Numbered from the stretch's first letter, positions 1 through 8,727 are shown. The stretch: 64,000 nucleotides of DNA from CBDDEI01 sp965226775 (GCA_965226775.1 CBDDEI010000002.1:1612001-1676000); one strand, 5' to 3'. Made by a program: numbers and translations. Notes: generated by a model not told the origin, from the sequence alone.

Positions 1-321
1 TCTGGTCGCCAGCCTATCTACGGACGCGCTGCAGCGCCCAGCGCAACGTCCGGAATAGTCCTCCTAGACCTGCCTCCAACATAGCCGCCAGGGGTTCCTG
101 CCCAGGATGAGGAGTAGCGCGCCGTTGCTCGCCTCTTCCGTTCCCACACGGCATTGGCCGCTGCCAGTATAGTGACGCCCGCCCTCGCCTTCTGGCTATC
201 TGGAGCGGCGATGCTCCTGCGCTCCTATAGTCTCCTCGCGCCTCCTGGCTGACCCATGCCTGTGCTATAATTGACAAATCCTACACCCCATGAATGCATA
301 ACAAGTACTCCAACGCGCACC
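1..321. other. Window-edge region upstream of folC, no confident gene
   Basis: An 87-codon open frame exists on the minus strand (14-277), but its translation is Arg/Ala/Gly-rich, shows no motif I recognise and looks like a chance frame in GC-rich DNA. The plus strand has only short frames. The region probably holds the folC promoter and the end of whatever lies to the left. Confidence 0.4.
266..276 (+). promoter_or_regulatory. Possible folC promoter elements
   Basis: A perfect TATAAT (266-271) directly abuts a perfect TTGACA (271-276). Either could be used: TATAAT as a -10 starting near 278, or TTGACA as a -35, although no good -10 lies 17 bases further on. The folC ATG at 322 leaves a leader of about 45 nt. 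Inference from consensus only. Confidence 0.35.
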
Positions 322-1728
322 ATGTCTTACCAGCAAGCAGAGGCTTATCTCCACCGGTTCACCAACTACGAAGCGGCTCCGGCGACCACCTACGGCGCGG
401 AGAACTTTGATCTAAGGCGGATGGAGTCGCTGCTGGAGCTGCTGGGCAACCCCCATCTAGGACGCGTCACCGTCCACATTGCCGGCACCAAGGGCAAGGG
501 CAGCATCGCTGCCATGACGGCGGCGGTGCTCCAGGTATCAGGCTACCGAACGGGCCTCTTCACTTCGCCGCACCTCTGCACCTTCCGCGAGCGCTTCCGC
601 ATAGACGGCCAGCCCATCAGCGAGGAGGACTTTGTTGCGCTGGTGGACGTGCTGCAAGAGGCCGTCGAAACCTATCATCAAGCGCCACAGTTCGGACGCC
701 TCACCACATTCGAGTTGACCACTGCGCTGGCCTTCCTCCACTTCCGCCAGAGTGGCGCGACCGCGCAGGTGCTGGAAGCCGGCATGGGCGGACGCTTGGA
801 CGCCACTAACGTGGTTCCCCAACCCAATCTCTGCATCATTACGCCCATTAGCTACGACCACACCCAGATCCTGGGCGACACGCTAGAAGCCATCGCTGGC
901 GAGAAAGCGGGCATCATCAAGCCCGGTGTGCCGGTGGTCATGGCGCAGCAGCCGGAAGAAGCCCGAACCGTCATTGCCCGCCGCTGCTACCAGCAGAACG
1001 CGCCCCTGCTGGACGTCTCTCGCCAGGCACAGTGGTCACGAATGAGCCAGGAACTCGACCTCTCCGGCCAGACCTGCTCCTTCCGGCTAGCTCGCGCGGG
1101 CTATCAGATTTGGTTGCCCCTGCTGGGCAGCGTACAAGTGGAGAATGCAGCCACGGTCATTGTCGCAGCAGAGACGCTACGAGACCGCGGCGTTGAAATT
1201 GCTTACAAAGCCATCGAGCGCGGCCTTGCGGCGGTGCGCTGGCCCGGACGGCTGCAAATCATACAGCAGCGCCCGTTGCTCATCCTGGATGGCGCCCACA
1301 ACGGCGCATCGGCCGCGCGGCTGGATGAAGCCCTAACCCAAGACTTCTCTCACCAAAAGCGCATCCTCGTCATCGGCGTCTCGGCTGATAAGGACCTGGA
1401 TGCCATTGCAGACGCGCTGGCTCCGGCCACCGACCACGTCATCGCCACCAGCGCCAGCGGGCCGCGAGCAGCGTCGCCTGACCTCGTAGCAGCCGCTTTC
1501 GCCTCGCGCGGGGTTGCGACCACCTCTGCTGCGAACGTGAGCGACGCGCTTGCTGCCGCCAACGCCCTAGCTTCGCCGGAAGACCTCATCTGCGTGACTG
1601 GCTCCTTCTTCGTCATTGGAGAGGCGCTCCAAGCGCTAGGAGAAGAGGCAACCGCACAAGCGACCTTCCACTCAATAGAGGCCGCCGCGGACGAGCCACT
1701 GCAACCCCAACTAGAAACCGTATCCTAG
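322..1728 (+). CDS. folC: Bifunctional folylpolyglutamate synthase / dihydrofolate synthase
   Basis: FolC adds L-glutamate to dihydropteroate or folates using ATP, in cytosolic folate metabolism. The 468-aa product matches the family length. It has the Mur-ligase-type P-loop GTKGKGS at residues 55-61, the family signature LEAGMGGRLDATNVV, then SYDHTQILG and EKAGIIKPG, and the C-terminal LDGAHN segment. The frame opens at a TTG at 271, but homologous sequence begins at the ATG at 322 (MSYQQAEAYL), so I use that start. fabF follows after 15 bases, so the two are probably co-transcribed. The family call is secure. Whether both activities are present cannot be read from sequence. Confidence 0.93.
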   Translation: MSYQQAEAYLHRFTNYEAAPATTYGAENFDLRRMESLLELLGNPHLGRVTVHIAGTKGKGSIAAMTAAVLQVSGYRTGLFTSPHLCTFRERFRIDGQPISEEDFVALVDVLQEAVETYHQAPQFGRLTTFELTTALAFLHFRQSGATAQVLEAGMGGRLDATNVVPQPNLCIITPISYDHTQILGDTLEAIAGEKAGIIKPGVPVVMAQQPEEARTVIARRCYQQNAPLLDVSRQAQWSRMSQELDLSGQTCSFRLARAGYQIWLPLLGSVQVENAATVIVAAETLRDRGVEIAYKAIERGLAAVRWPGRLQIIQQRPLLILDGAHNGASAARLDEALTQDFSHQKRILVIGVSADKDLDAIADALAPATDHVIATSASGPRAASPDLVAAAFASRGVATTSAANVSDALAAANALASPEDLICVTGSFFVIGEALQALGEEATAQATFHSIEAAADEPLQPQLETVS

Positions 1729-1743
1729 AGACAAGGACAATTC

Positions 1744-3006
1744 ATGGACGCAAATTTCTCCCGCGGCCGCAGAAGAGTGGTGATAACGGGCATGGGCGCG
1801 GTCGCTCCCCTTGGCAATACCGTAGAGGAACTCTGGGACGGCCTAGTGCAAGGCAGATCAGGGTTAGGCCAGATAACGTTATGTAATACTGAAGGCTACC
1901 CTTCGACCATCTCTGGGGAAGTCCACGATTTTGACCCCGCCAAGTATATGGATTTTAAGGCTGCCCGCCGCATGGCCCGCTTCAGCCAGTTTGCCGTGGC
2001 AGCCGCCGGCATGGCCATTGAGAACTCTGGACTCAACCTGGAGCATGAAGACCGTGACCGCATCGGCGTGCTGCTGGGCAACGGCAACGGAGGCCTCCCC
2101 AACATTGAGCAAGAAGTGGGCGCTATCGTCACTAAGAACAGTCATAAGGTAAGCCCATTCTTCATGGCAATGGAACTGCCCAATATGGCGGCGGGCCAGG
2201 TTAGCATCGTTTACGGCCTGCAGGGGTATAACTCCACGGTCACGACCGCCTGTGCTGCCGGCACCCAGGCGATTGGTGAAGCGGCGGAGATTATCCGCCA
2301 CGGCCGCGCCGATGTCATGGTCACCGGCGGGACAGAGGCCGGCATTGCGGAGATCTCGCTGGCAGGGTTCTGCGCCGCTCGCGCCCTCTCTACGCGCAAC
2401 GACGAGCCCCACCGAGCCAGCCGCCCCTTTGACAAGGACCGTGACGGCTTTGTGGCCGCCGAGGGCGCAGGCATTCTCGTTCTCGAAGACCTGTCCCGGG
2501 CAATTGCCAGAGGCGCGACCATTCTGGCCGAGGTCGTTGGCTACGGCGCATCTGCGGACGCCTACCACATCGTCGCTCCCGATGCCCAGGGCATGGGCGC
2601 AGCCAAAGCCATGCAGTGGGCGCTGGACGACGCCGGCATCTCCCCCAGTGAGGTGGACTATATCAACGCTCACGGCACCTCAACGCCCCTGAATGATGCT
2701 GTGGAGACCTTAGCCATCAAGCGCGTATTTGGCGAGAACGCCTACGCCATCCCTGTAAGCTCTACTAAGTCCATGATTGGGCACTTGATGGGCGCCGCTG
2801 GCGGCATCGAAGCCGTCATCTGCGTGCAAACGCTCCTCTCCCAGGTCATCGCTCCCACCATTAACTATGAGACGCCCGATCCCGACTGCGACTTGGATTA
2901 CGTGCCCAACGTAGCCCGTCCTGCCCACGTGCGGGTGGCTATGTCCAACAGCTTTGGCTTCGGCGGCCAAAACGCCTGCCTGGTCTTCAAGACCTACGAA
3001 CGGTAA
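1744..3006 (+). CDS. fabF: Beta-ketoacyl-ACP synthase II
   Basis: This is the condensing enzyme of type II fatty-acid synthesis: it joins malonyl-ACP to acyl-ACP in the cytosol. The 420-aa thiolase-fold protein opens with the typical RVVITGMGAVAPLG. The nucleophile Cys170 sits in TTACAAGTQAIGEAAE. The catalytic histidines are His310 (NAHGTSTPLND) and His347 (KSMIGHLMGAAGG), with Lys342 alongside. The C-terminal SNSFGFGGQN loop is intact. An AAGGA ribosome site lies 6 bases before the ATG. It is sandwiched between folC and galE with gaps of 15 and 6 bases, and no other fab genes are nearby. Confidence 0.96.
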   Translation: MDANFSRGRRRVVITGMGAVAPLGNTVEELWDGLVQGRSGLGQITLCNTEGYPSTISGEVHDFDPAKYMDFKAARRMARFSQFAVAAAGMAIENSGLNLEHEDRDRIGVLLGNGNGGLPNIEQEVGAIVTKNSHKVSPFFMAMELPNMAAGQVSIVYGLQGYNSTVTTACAAGTQAIGEAAEIIRHGRADVMVTGGTEAGIAEISLAGFCAARALSTRNDEPHRASRPFDKDRDGFVAAEGAGILVLEDLSRAIARGATILAEVVGYGASADAYHIVAPDAQGMGAAKAMQWALDDAGISPSEVDYINAHGTSTPLNDAVETLAIKRVFGENAYAIPVSSTKSMIGHLMGAAGGIEAVICVQTLLSQVIAPTINYETPDPDCDLDYVPNVARPAHVRVAMSNSFGFGGQNACLVFKTYER

Positions 3007-3012
3007 CCACTT

Positions 3013-3993
3013 GTGCATATCCTCGTCATAGGGGGCGCGGGCTACATAGGCAGCGTTACTTCAGAGCTGCTCCTAGCCAGGGGCCACCAGGTCTCCGTCT
3101 TCGATAACTTTTCGACAGGCTATCGCGCGGCCGTGCCTCCCGGCGCAACATCCCTGTGCGGCGACATCGCCGATGGCGCACAGCTAGACCAGCTCTTCGC
3201 CGCCTTCCAATACGACGCAGTAATGCACTTTGCCGCCAAAAGCATTGTGCCCGCCTCTCGGAAAGAGCCCGGCGCGTATTTCGCCAACAACGTGGCGGCG
3301 GTCATCGGCCTGCTGAACGCAATGACTGCCCACCAGGTGCAACGCTTTGTCTTTAGCTCCACCGCCGCCGTCTACGGCCAGCCGGAGCAGATGCCCGTCC
3401 CGGAGGACGCGCCGCTGTGTCCGACCAGCCCCTATGGCACCTCAAAAGTGATGGTAGAAGAGACTCTACCCTGGTACGAGGAAGCTCAGGGCTTGCGCTT
3501 TGCGTGCCTCCGCTACTTCAACGCGGCGGGCGCCAGCGAGCGTTTTGGTGAAGACCACAACCCGGAGACGCATCTCATCCCTGTAGTACTCAAGGCAGCC
3601 CTAGGGCAGCACCCCGGCCTCACCGTCTACGGCTCCGATTACGCCACGCCCGACGGCACCGCTATCCGCGACTACGTCCACGTGCTGGACCTGGCGGACG
3701 CGCATATCCGCGCGCTGGAGCGCCTGGACACGGGAAGCCTGGTTTGCAACCTAGGCACGGAGCGCGGCTACTCTGTAGCTGAAGTGCTGGAGACGGCGCG
3801 ACAAGTCACGGGCGCGCCGCTGCCAGTACACATGGGCCCCCGCCGCGAAGGCGACCCGCCCATCACCATCGCGAGCTCGGAACGGGCATGGAGCCTTCTG
3901 GGCTGGCGCGCCGAGCGTGGTCTCGGGCAGATGATAGAAGACGCCTGGCGCTGGCGGCAGCAGCATCCCCACGGTTACGAGCCGGCGAGCTAA
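3013..3993 (+). CDS. galE: UDP-glucose 4-epimerase
   Basis: GalE interconverts UDP-glucose and UDP-galactose using tightly bound NAD, supplying galactose for surface glycans. The 326-aa short-chain dehydrogenase opens with the Rossmann motif GGAGYIGS and has the catalytic pair Tyr141/Lys145 in YGTSK. RYFNAAGA and RDYVHVLDLADAH are GalE hallmarks. The start is a GTG 6 bases after the fabF stop, which implies translational coupling. The gene runs into a small membrane-protein ORF and then a terminator. Epimerisation of a related sugar (UDP-GlcNAc or UDP-glucuronate) cannot be excluded. Confidence 0.92.
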   Translation: MHILVIGGAGYIGSVTSELLLARGHQVSVFDNFSTGYRAAVPPGATSLCGDIADGAQLDQLFAAFQYDAVMHFAAKSIVPASRKEPGAYFANNVAAVIGLLNAMTAHQVQRFVFSSTAAVYGQPEQMPVPEDAPLCPTSPYGTSKVMVEETLPWYEEAQGLRFACLRYFNAAGASERFGEDHNPETHLIPVVLKAALGQHPGLTVYGSDYATPDGTAIRDYVHVLDLADAHIRALERLDTGSLVCNLGTERGYSVAEVLETARQVTGAPLPVHMGPRREGDPPITIASSERAWSLLGWRAERGLGQMIEDAWRWRQQHPHGYEPAS

Positions 3994-4005
3994 CGGTTCA
4001 CCCTC

Positions 4006-4182
4006 ATGAACACCTTCGGAGAGACCCCTCCTGTTATACGCTTTGCCATTGCCGCGGCCATTGTGTTTGGTATTCCAATATTCGGATTTATGTTCATTTA
4101 CAGCGCGGCGTTTATCCTGCCGCTATTAGTACTGGTCATCGCCGTCTTCCTCCTCATCCGCTGGTTGACGATGGGCAAATAA
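4006..4182 (+). CDS. Small two-helix membrane protein (58 aa)
   Basis: An ATG 12 bases after the galE stop opens a 58-codon frame ending exactly at the base of a terminator. After a short polar head (MNTFGETPPV) it is almost wholly hydrophobic: one helix around residues 12-29, a small break, a second around 33-51, and a basic tail RWLTMGK that would favour a cytoplasmic C-terminus. Function is unknown. Position and composition argue that it is real and is the last gene of the folC-fabF-galE unit. No strong ribosome site is visible, so it may depend on translational coupling from galE. Confidence 0.6.
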   Translation: MNTFGETPPVIRFAIAAAIVFGIPIFGFMFIYSAAFILPLLVLVIAVFLLIRWLTMGK

Positions 4183-4211
4183 GAACCCCCTCGTTAAGGA
4201 GGGGGTTCTTT
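4181..4211 (+). terminator. Intrinsic terminator after the galE unit
   Basis: A perfect 12-bp stem (AAGAACCCCCTC, 4181-4192, with its complement 4199-4210) encloses a 6-base loop and ends in TTCTTTATT. The left arm begins in the stop codon of the small membrane ORF. An A-rich stretch on the left means it may also serve the minus-strand SWIM gene. Confidence 0.85.
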
Positions 4212-4235
4212 ATTCAGTATGAAATTAGGTGGAGG

Positions 4236-4493
4236 TTAACTCCGCATTACTCCGGATTGGGCTTCCTGGGGAAGCATAACTCCTAGGAGCCGTTCAAAAG
4301 CCATTGTATGGCTGCACATTAGACGTTCTTCGAAGAAGTCACAGGTGCAGTGCAAATGCTGATCCTCATAGGTAACGGTGTGCGCATCATTCTCGCCATT
4401 GAACTGGGCTTGAAACTGGAGGAAGGTAACGCGCTCTGGCTCTTGGGCGTAACGCTTGGCTTTTTCTATCTTGCCAATGAGACTGGAATTCAT
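4236..4493 (-). CDS. Small stand-alone SWIM zinc-finger protein
   Basis: The 85-aa product carries a SWIM motif near its C-terminus: CTCDFFEERLMCSH gives Cys-x-Cys-x8-Cys-x-His, the expected zinc ligands. The upstream part is a short helix-strand region with no recognised domain. The frame extends 17 codons further upstream, but AGGAGG sits 4 bases before the internal ATG at 4493, so I use that start. SWIM domains bind DNA or protein partners, often within helicases or plant FAR1-type proteins. Here the domain is almost the whole protein, so it may be a small regulator or adaptor. It converges on the galE terminator. Confidence 0.72.
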   Translation of the reverse strand: MNSSLIGKIEKAKRYAQEPERVTFLQFQAQFNGENDAHTVTYEDQHLHCTCDFFEERLMCSHTMAFERLLGVMLPQEAQSGVMRS

Positions 4494-4544
4494 GCAACCT
4501 CCTAAGCGTAATCTGTTATGAGGTCCTACTCCGTCTGGGCACAT

Positions 4545-4813
4545 TAACTCTCGCGCTTAGACCCCCAAGAGTCAAGGGAAAATCACCCCCACAATACTCC
4601 TATAGCGCTCTGGACATGGCCGCGATACGCCTACCGACAGCTCATATTCGCCAGACTCTGCGCTAATCCTATGGGAAGCATGACGCGTGCGATGCTTCTA
4701 AGTTAAGCTAGGTGCATCAATAGTTGCGGACAGACCGACCCTGATTAGCTAAGCCTCTTAGCAGAGGAGCTCCGATAGCGGTCCAGCCTGCCTAAACACA
4801 CGGGAGGTTGCAA
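4545..4813 (+). promoter_or_regulatory. Divergent promoter/leader region between the SWIM gene and pfkA
   Basis: There is no open frame of note. The sequence contains two hairpins: GAAGCAT (4675-4681) with its complement 4692-4698, and CCTCT-TAGC-AGAGG (4753-4766) shortly before the pfkA ribosome site GGGAGG (4802-4807). They could shape a pfkA leader, but no riboswitch class is recognised. Confidence 0.35.
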
Positions 4814-5803
4814 ATGAACCCGGGAACGCCCATCAAGAATATAGGGGTACTCACCAGCGGCGGCGATGCTCCGGGAATGAACTCGGCCATCCGATCAGTG
4901 GTCAGAACCGCCTCTGAAGCAAACTGCAACGTCTTTGGGGTAAAACACGGTTACGCCGGCCTCTTAGCTGGTGACATCAGTCCCCTGGGCCCGCGGGATG
5001 TTGGCGGGATTCTGCAGCTTGGCGGCACCATGCTCGGAAGCAGCCGCTCTACGGAGTTCACGACAGAAGCCGGCCAAAGGGCAGCGGTAGAACAGCTGGA
5101 ACGCCAGGGAATTCAAGGGCTGGTAGTAATTGGCGGAAACGGCTCTCAGATGGGCGCCCACTCCCTCTCGCAGTTGGGATTCCCCGTGGTAGGCGTAGCA
5201 TCGACCATAGATAACGACCTGTCTGGCACAGATATCACTATCGGCGTGGACACGGCGCTCAATATCGCACTTCACGCTATAGACAGCCTCAAGACCACCG
5301 CTTCATCCTTCCGTCGCGCGTTCATGGTGGAAGTAATGGGCCGGGATTGTGGTTACCTTGCCCTCATGTCCGGCATCGCCGGCGGGGCAGAATCGGTGAT
5401 CATTCCGGAGGTTCCTGTGGATCCGGAGGACTTAGCTGTCGTGCTTAACGACGCGTACCAACGGGGCAAGCTGCACGCGCTCGTAGTCGTGGCAGAAGGC
5501 GCACAGTACAACGGCGCCGGCCTAGAAGCCTACTTCAAGGAACATGAAGCCCGGCTGAATTTTGAGCTCCGTTTGACTACCTTGGGACACGTTCAACGCG
5601 GCGGCGCTCCTACCGCCTTTGATAGGATACTCGCCTCACGTTTTGGGTTCTCTGCAGTGCGGGACCTGATTGCAGGAAAACACGGGACCCTCACGGGGCT
5701 TCGTGCTGGTCACATGACCGCAACTCCCCTGACTGAGGTTGTTAACACCCCCAAGAAGCTGGACCCAGAGTTGTTTGAGGTGATGCGGGTCTTAGCCGTG
5801 TAA
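4814..5803 (+). CDS. pfkA: 6-phosphofructokinase
   Basis: This enzyme phosphorylates fructose-6-phosphate to fructose-1,6-bisphosphate, the committed step of glycolysis. The 329-aa protein has the PFK N-terminus (GVLTSGGDAPGMNSAIR), the catalytic TIDND loop and MGRDCGYLA. At the phosphoryl-donor site it reads GGNGSQMGA. A glycine at the position equivalent to E. coli Gly104 favours ATP over pyrophosphate as donor, though Asn replaces the usual Asp just before it. The ATG at 4814 lies 6 bases after GGGAGG and is preferred to the upstream TTG at 4808. It is monocistronic, between long leader regions. ppdK at 59 kb could work opposite glycolysis. Confidence 0.9.
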   Translation: MNPGTPIKNIGVLTSGGDAPGMNSAIRSVVRTASEANCNVFGVKHGYAGLLAGDISPLGPRDVGGILQLGGTMLGSSRSTEFTTEAGQRAAVEQLERQGIQGLVVIGGNGSQMGAHSLSQLGFPVVGVASTIDNDLSGTDITIGVDTALNIALHAIDSLKTTASSFRRAFMVEVMGRDCGYLALMSGIAGGAESVIIPEVPVDPEDLAVVLNDAYQRGKLHALVVVAEGAQYNGAGLEAYFKEHEARLNFELRLTTLGHVQRGGAPTAFDRILASRFGFSAVRDLIAGKHGTLTGLRAGHMTATPLTEVVNTPKKLDPELFEVMRVLAV

Positions 5804-5940
5804 CCGTTTGGGGCTTGAGGCAGCTTGATCATGCCTTGCACCTCGTGAGAGAATCCGTTATTATTAACCCTAAATCGCTGCCAACTTTATATTGTTGATT
5901 AGCTAACGTAACAATCTTAAATTTTAGCTGGGGGTGGATT

Positions 5941-7713
5941 ATGGCCACAGTGAAAGTAGAAGAACAGGGTATCGTCCCTATTGTTCAGCAAGAGTTGGAC
6001 AACTTTGCTAACGAGGCGAAGTCGTACCAGCAGGGGCAGAAGGACGAGACAGCGTTCCAGATCTTCCGCCTAAGGGAAGGAACTTACGGGCAACGACAGG
6101 CGGATGTCCACATGATCCGCATCAAAGTTCCCGGCGGGCATCTCAGCGCCCGGCAGCTTGAAGTCCTGGGAGAAGCTGCTAAGGAACATACGCCTCTAGA
6201 CAAGGGCCACATCACTACCCGTGAGTGCATCCAGATGCACCACATTCCTCTAACGAACGCCGTGGCGCTAAAGCACCTCATTGCCAGCGTAGGCCTTACC
6301 AGCCGTGAAGCGTGCGGCAACACCGTCCGCAACGTCATTACTTGCCCGTTGGCTGGTATCTGCCGCGACGAAGAGTTTGACATCAACCCCTACTTGGCGG
6401 CATACGTCCGCTATTTCATCCGCAAGCCCTTCACCCAGGCCATGCCCCGCAAGTTCAAGTCATCCTTCTCCCCATGCGCCTCCGACTGCGCCAATGCGCC
6501 CTATCACGACATAGGCTTTGTGGCGCAGGTTCAGGAGATTGACGGCGTGAAGCGCAACGGCTTCCGTATCCACGTGGGCGGCGGCAGCTCCATCATGCCG
6601 CGCATGGCCCCAGTGCTCTACGATTTTGTACCCGTTGAGGAGTACCTGCGAGTAGCAGAAGCCGTTCTGCGCGTGTTCAACCAGTCTGATGAACTGCGCA
6701 AGAACCGCATGATGGCCCGTATCAAGGTGCTCGTTGACCGCATTGGCATGGACGCCTTCCGTGAGCGGGTGGAGACCGAGCTGAAAGAGCCCTGGGCCGA
6801 GCAGCCAATCGATCCCACTCCCTACCTCGTGGAAGACTACGAGCCTGTTCCCGGCCCCTACCAGGCCACCAACGGCCACAGCGCCCAGGGCGAGGACTCC
6901 CCGGAGTTCCTGCACTGGAAGTCCACCAACCTGGTGGAGCAGCGTCAGCCGGGCTACATTGGTGTCTGGGCCAAGGTTGCCTCAGGAGACCTCTCCAGCG
7001 AGCAGTTCTACGCCATCGCAGACCTCACCCGTCGCTTTGGGAATGGCACTATCCGGCTGGACTTTGACCAGAACTTCCTCTTCCGCTGGGTGCCGCAAGA
7101 CAAGGTGTATGCGCTCTATCAAGAGATGCAGAAACTGGACCTGGCCGAAGCCGGGGTCCATGAGATTACCGACGTTACCTCTTGCCCCGGCACGGATAGC
7201 TGCAAGATGGGCATCACCTCGTCCATGGGCGCAGGACGCGCCGCGCAAGACACTATCATGGACTTGAACATTGTCGATCCCTTAACCCGTAAGATGAACG
7301 TGAAGGTTAGCGGTTGCCCCAACGGTTGCGGCCGCCACCACCTGGCCAGCATCGGCTTCCAGGGCGCGGCTATTAAGGGCGCGGACGGCGACCAAGTGCC
7401 CGCGTACGAGGTGTACATTGGCGGGCGCTACAAGGACGGCGAGTTCCGCTATGCCAAGCGAATCACCCAGAAGATCCCCGCGAAGCGTCTTCCCGAAGCC
7501 ATTACCCGCGTCATCGGCTTCTACGAAGGCAAACGCGAGCAGGATGAAACTTTCGATGACTTTGTGGACCGGATAGGCCACAGCGCCTTCGAGCCCCTGC
7601 TCTCCGACCTCCGGGGAGTCGGCCCTGTAGCAGAAAACATGGCCCTCTATGAGGACTGGGAGCGCATGGGCCTCTACAAGCTGGAGCGTGGCGAAGGCGA
7701 GTGCGCCGTATAG
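5941..7713 (+). CDS. Ferredoxin-type nitrite/sulfite reductase (siroheme)
   Basis: This enzyme makes a six-electron reduction of nitrite to ammonia or of sulfite to sulfide, using siroheme coupled to a 4Fe-4S cluster. The 590-aa protein has two ferredoxin-like half domains and the cluster/siroheme ligands Cys415-x5-Cys421 (CPGTDSC) and Cys459-x3-Cys463 (CPNGC). ITCPLAGIC is an additional family block near residue 135. Sequence alone does not settle nitrite versus sulfite. The large cysteine island at 40-48 kb makes sulfite attractive, while no nitrate-assimilation genes are visible. The next gene is HemD-like, which fits siroheme supply. A G-rich ribosome site (GGGGGTGG) precedes the ATG. Confidence 0.88.
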   Translation: MATVKVEEQGIVPIVQQELDNFANEAKSYQQGQKDETAFQIFRLREGTYGQRQADVHMIRIKVPGGHLSARQLEVLGEAAKEHTPLDKGHITTRECIQMHHIPLTNAVALKHLIASVGLTSREACGNTVRNVITCPLAGICRDEEFDINPYLAAYVRYFIRKPFTQAMPRKFKSSFSPCASDCANAPYHDIGFVAQVQEIDGVKRNGFRIHVGGGSSIMPRMAPVLYDFVPVEEYLRVAEAVLRVFNQSDELRKNRMMARIKVLVDRIGMDAFRERVETELKEPWAEQPIDPTPYLVEDYEPVPGPYQATNGHSAQGEDSPEFLHWKSTNLVEQRQPGYIGVWAKVASGDLSSEQFYAIADLTRRFGNGTIRLDFDQNFLFRWVPQDKVYALYQEMQKLDLAEAGVHEITDVTSCPGTDSCKMGITSSMGAGRAAQDTIMDLNIVDPLTRKMNVKVSGCPNGCGRHHLASIGFQGAAIKGADGDQVPAYEVYIGGRYKDGEFRYAKRITQKIPAKRLPEAITRVIGFYEGKREQDETFDDFVDRIGHSAFEPLLSDLRGVGPVAENMALYEDWERMGLYKLERGEGECAV

Positions 7714-7757
7714 GGAGACACCCTGTCATACTCCGGGCAACAAAGCCCAACTCGGCT

Positions 7758-7803
7758 AAAAACCGCTCATCCCGCGCTTGTCGGGGGGTGGGCGGTTCTT
7801 TCT
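7758..7803 (+). terminator. Intrinsic terminator after the reductase gene
   Basis: AACCGCTCATCCC (7761-7773) pairs, with two G-U wobbles, with GGGGTGGGCGGTT (about 7785-7797), followed by CTTTCTCT. It lies about 45 bases after the stop, so the HemD-like gene probably has its own promoter or is reached by read-through. Confidence 0.75.
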
Positions 7804-7843
7804 CTAGGCAATGTATGAAGCATAAAGCAACGGCAACACGATT

Positions 7844-8698
7844 ATGGGTGCGCTAGACAGCGTTGTGGTCGCCTCCCTGGAGGCGCGCCGCCGCGTGGAG
7901 ATGGCCTCTCTCATTAGCCGGCAGGGCGGCATACCCTACGAGGCGCCTGCCCTGCGGGAAGTCCCGCTGGAAAACGGCGATGAGGTCACGGCGTTCATCA
8001 ACCGCTTCTTGGCCGAACCGGTGGCGGCCCTTGTCTGCCTCACAGGTGTGGGTACCCGCGCGCTGCTGCAAGCGGCAGCAGCCCAGGATGTGCTGGATCC
8101 TATCCTCAACAAGCTCGCAGGCACAATCGTGATCGCGCGCGGCCCCAAGCCCGTGGCCGTACTCCGCGAGTACCACGTGCGCATCGATCTCGTCCCGCCG
8201 GAGCCCAACACCTCACGAGAGTTGCTGGAGCTGCTCCGACCGCTAGAGCTGCGCGGCAAGCTCATCGCCATGCAGCATTACGGCGAGCCCAACCAGTTCC
8301 TGCGAGAAGCGCTGATTGCAGAGGGAGCACAGGTGCTCGAGGTCTCCCTCTACCGCTGGTCGCTGCCGGAGGACACTACGCCCCTTGTCCGCTTCCTCAC
8401 AGACGTGCAGCAGGGCGGCATCCAAATCGTCGCGGCAAACAGCAAGACCCAGGTGCACAACCTCTTCGCCGTGGCGGAGCAGCAGGGGGTGAATGACGGG
8501 CTGCGTGACATCCTCAACCAGTCGGTGGTGGTTGCCGCGGTAGGCCCGGTGTGCGCGCAGGCGTGGCGGGATAATGGCGTAGCGGTGGACGTGGTGCCTG
8601 AGCATCCCCACATGGGCCACTTGGTGCACGCCATCGCGGATTACTGGGCAGAGCACGGCGCAAAAGCAGCCGGCGCACCCTCTAAGGCCCACTCCTGA
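7844..8698 (+). CDS. hemD: Uroporphyrinogen-III synthase family protein (HemD-like)
   Basis: HemD closes and inverts ring D of hydroxymethylbilane to give uroporphyrinogen III, the branch point to siroheme, heme and cobamides. The 284-aa protein shows the two-lobed HemD pattern: an N-terminal segment on a putative tetrapyrrole (VVVASLEARRRVEMASLI, then a VCLTGVGTRAL strand-turn) and a second lobe with IVAANSKTQVHNLF and VVAAVGPVCAQAWRDNGV, as in HemD proteins. HemD sequences diverge widely, so the assignment rests on fold-level pattern plus its position behind a siroheme enzyme. No clear ribosome site precedes the ATG. Confidence 0.8.
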   Translation: MGALDSVVVASLEARRRVEMASLISRQGGIPYEAPALREVPLENGDEVTAFINRFLAEPVAALVCLTGVGTRALLQAAAAQDVLDPILNKLAGTIVIARGPKPVAVLREYHVRIDLVPPEPNTSRELLELLRPLELRGKLIAMQHYGEPNQFLREALIAEGAQVLEVSLYRWSLPEDTTPLVRFLTDVQQGGIQIVAANSKTQVHNLFAVAEQQGVNDGLRDILNQSVVVAAVGPVCAQAWRDNGVAVDVVPEHPHMGHLVHAIADYWAEHGAKAAGAPSKAHS

Positions 8699-8713
8699 CA
8701 CCACCACGTAGCC

Positions 8714-8726
8714 TATAATCTATAAT
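8714..8726 (+). promoter_or_regulatory. Tandem TATAAT boxes immediately before hinT
   Basis: Two perfect TATAAT hexamers (8714-8719 and 8721-8726) sit directly before the ATG at 8728. If the first is the -10, transcription would begin at or next to the start codon, giving a leaderless message. An alternative ATG at 8746 has a weak GAAGAGAG site before it. CTGACA at 8695-8700 is a partial -35, with spacing too short or too long. Confidence 0.5.
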
Positions 8727-8727
8727 C

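Noticed and set aside
14..277. 87-codon minus-strand ORF at the left edge
   Set aside because: Arg/Ala/Gly-rich translation without motifs, no ribosome site, overlapping probable promoter sequence; likely a chance frame.
1879..2673. Long minus-strand ORF inside fabF and similar large antisense frames (6460-6915, 24061-24903, 27885-28538, 50562-51350, 56545-57792)
   Set aside because: All lie wholly opposite well-supported genes, and their translations are the usual mirror of GC-rich codons; no independent motifs.
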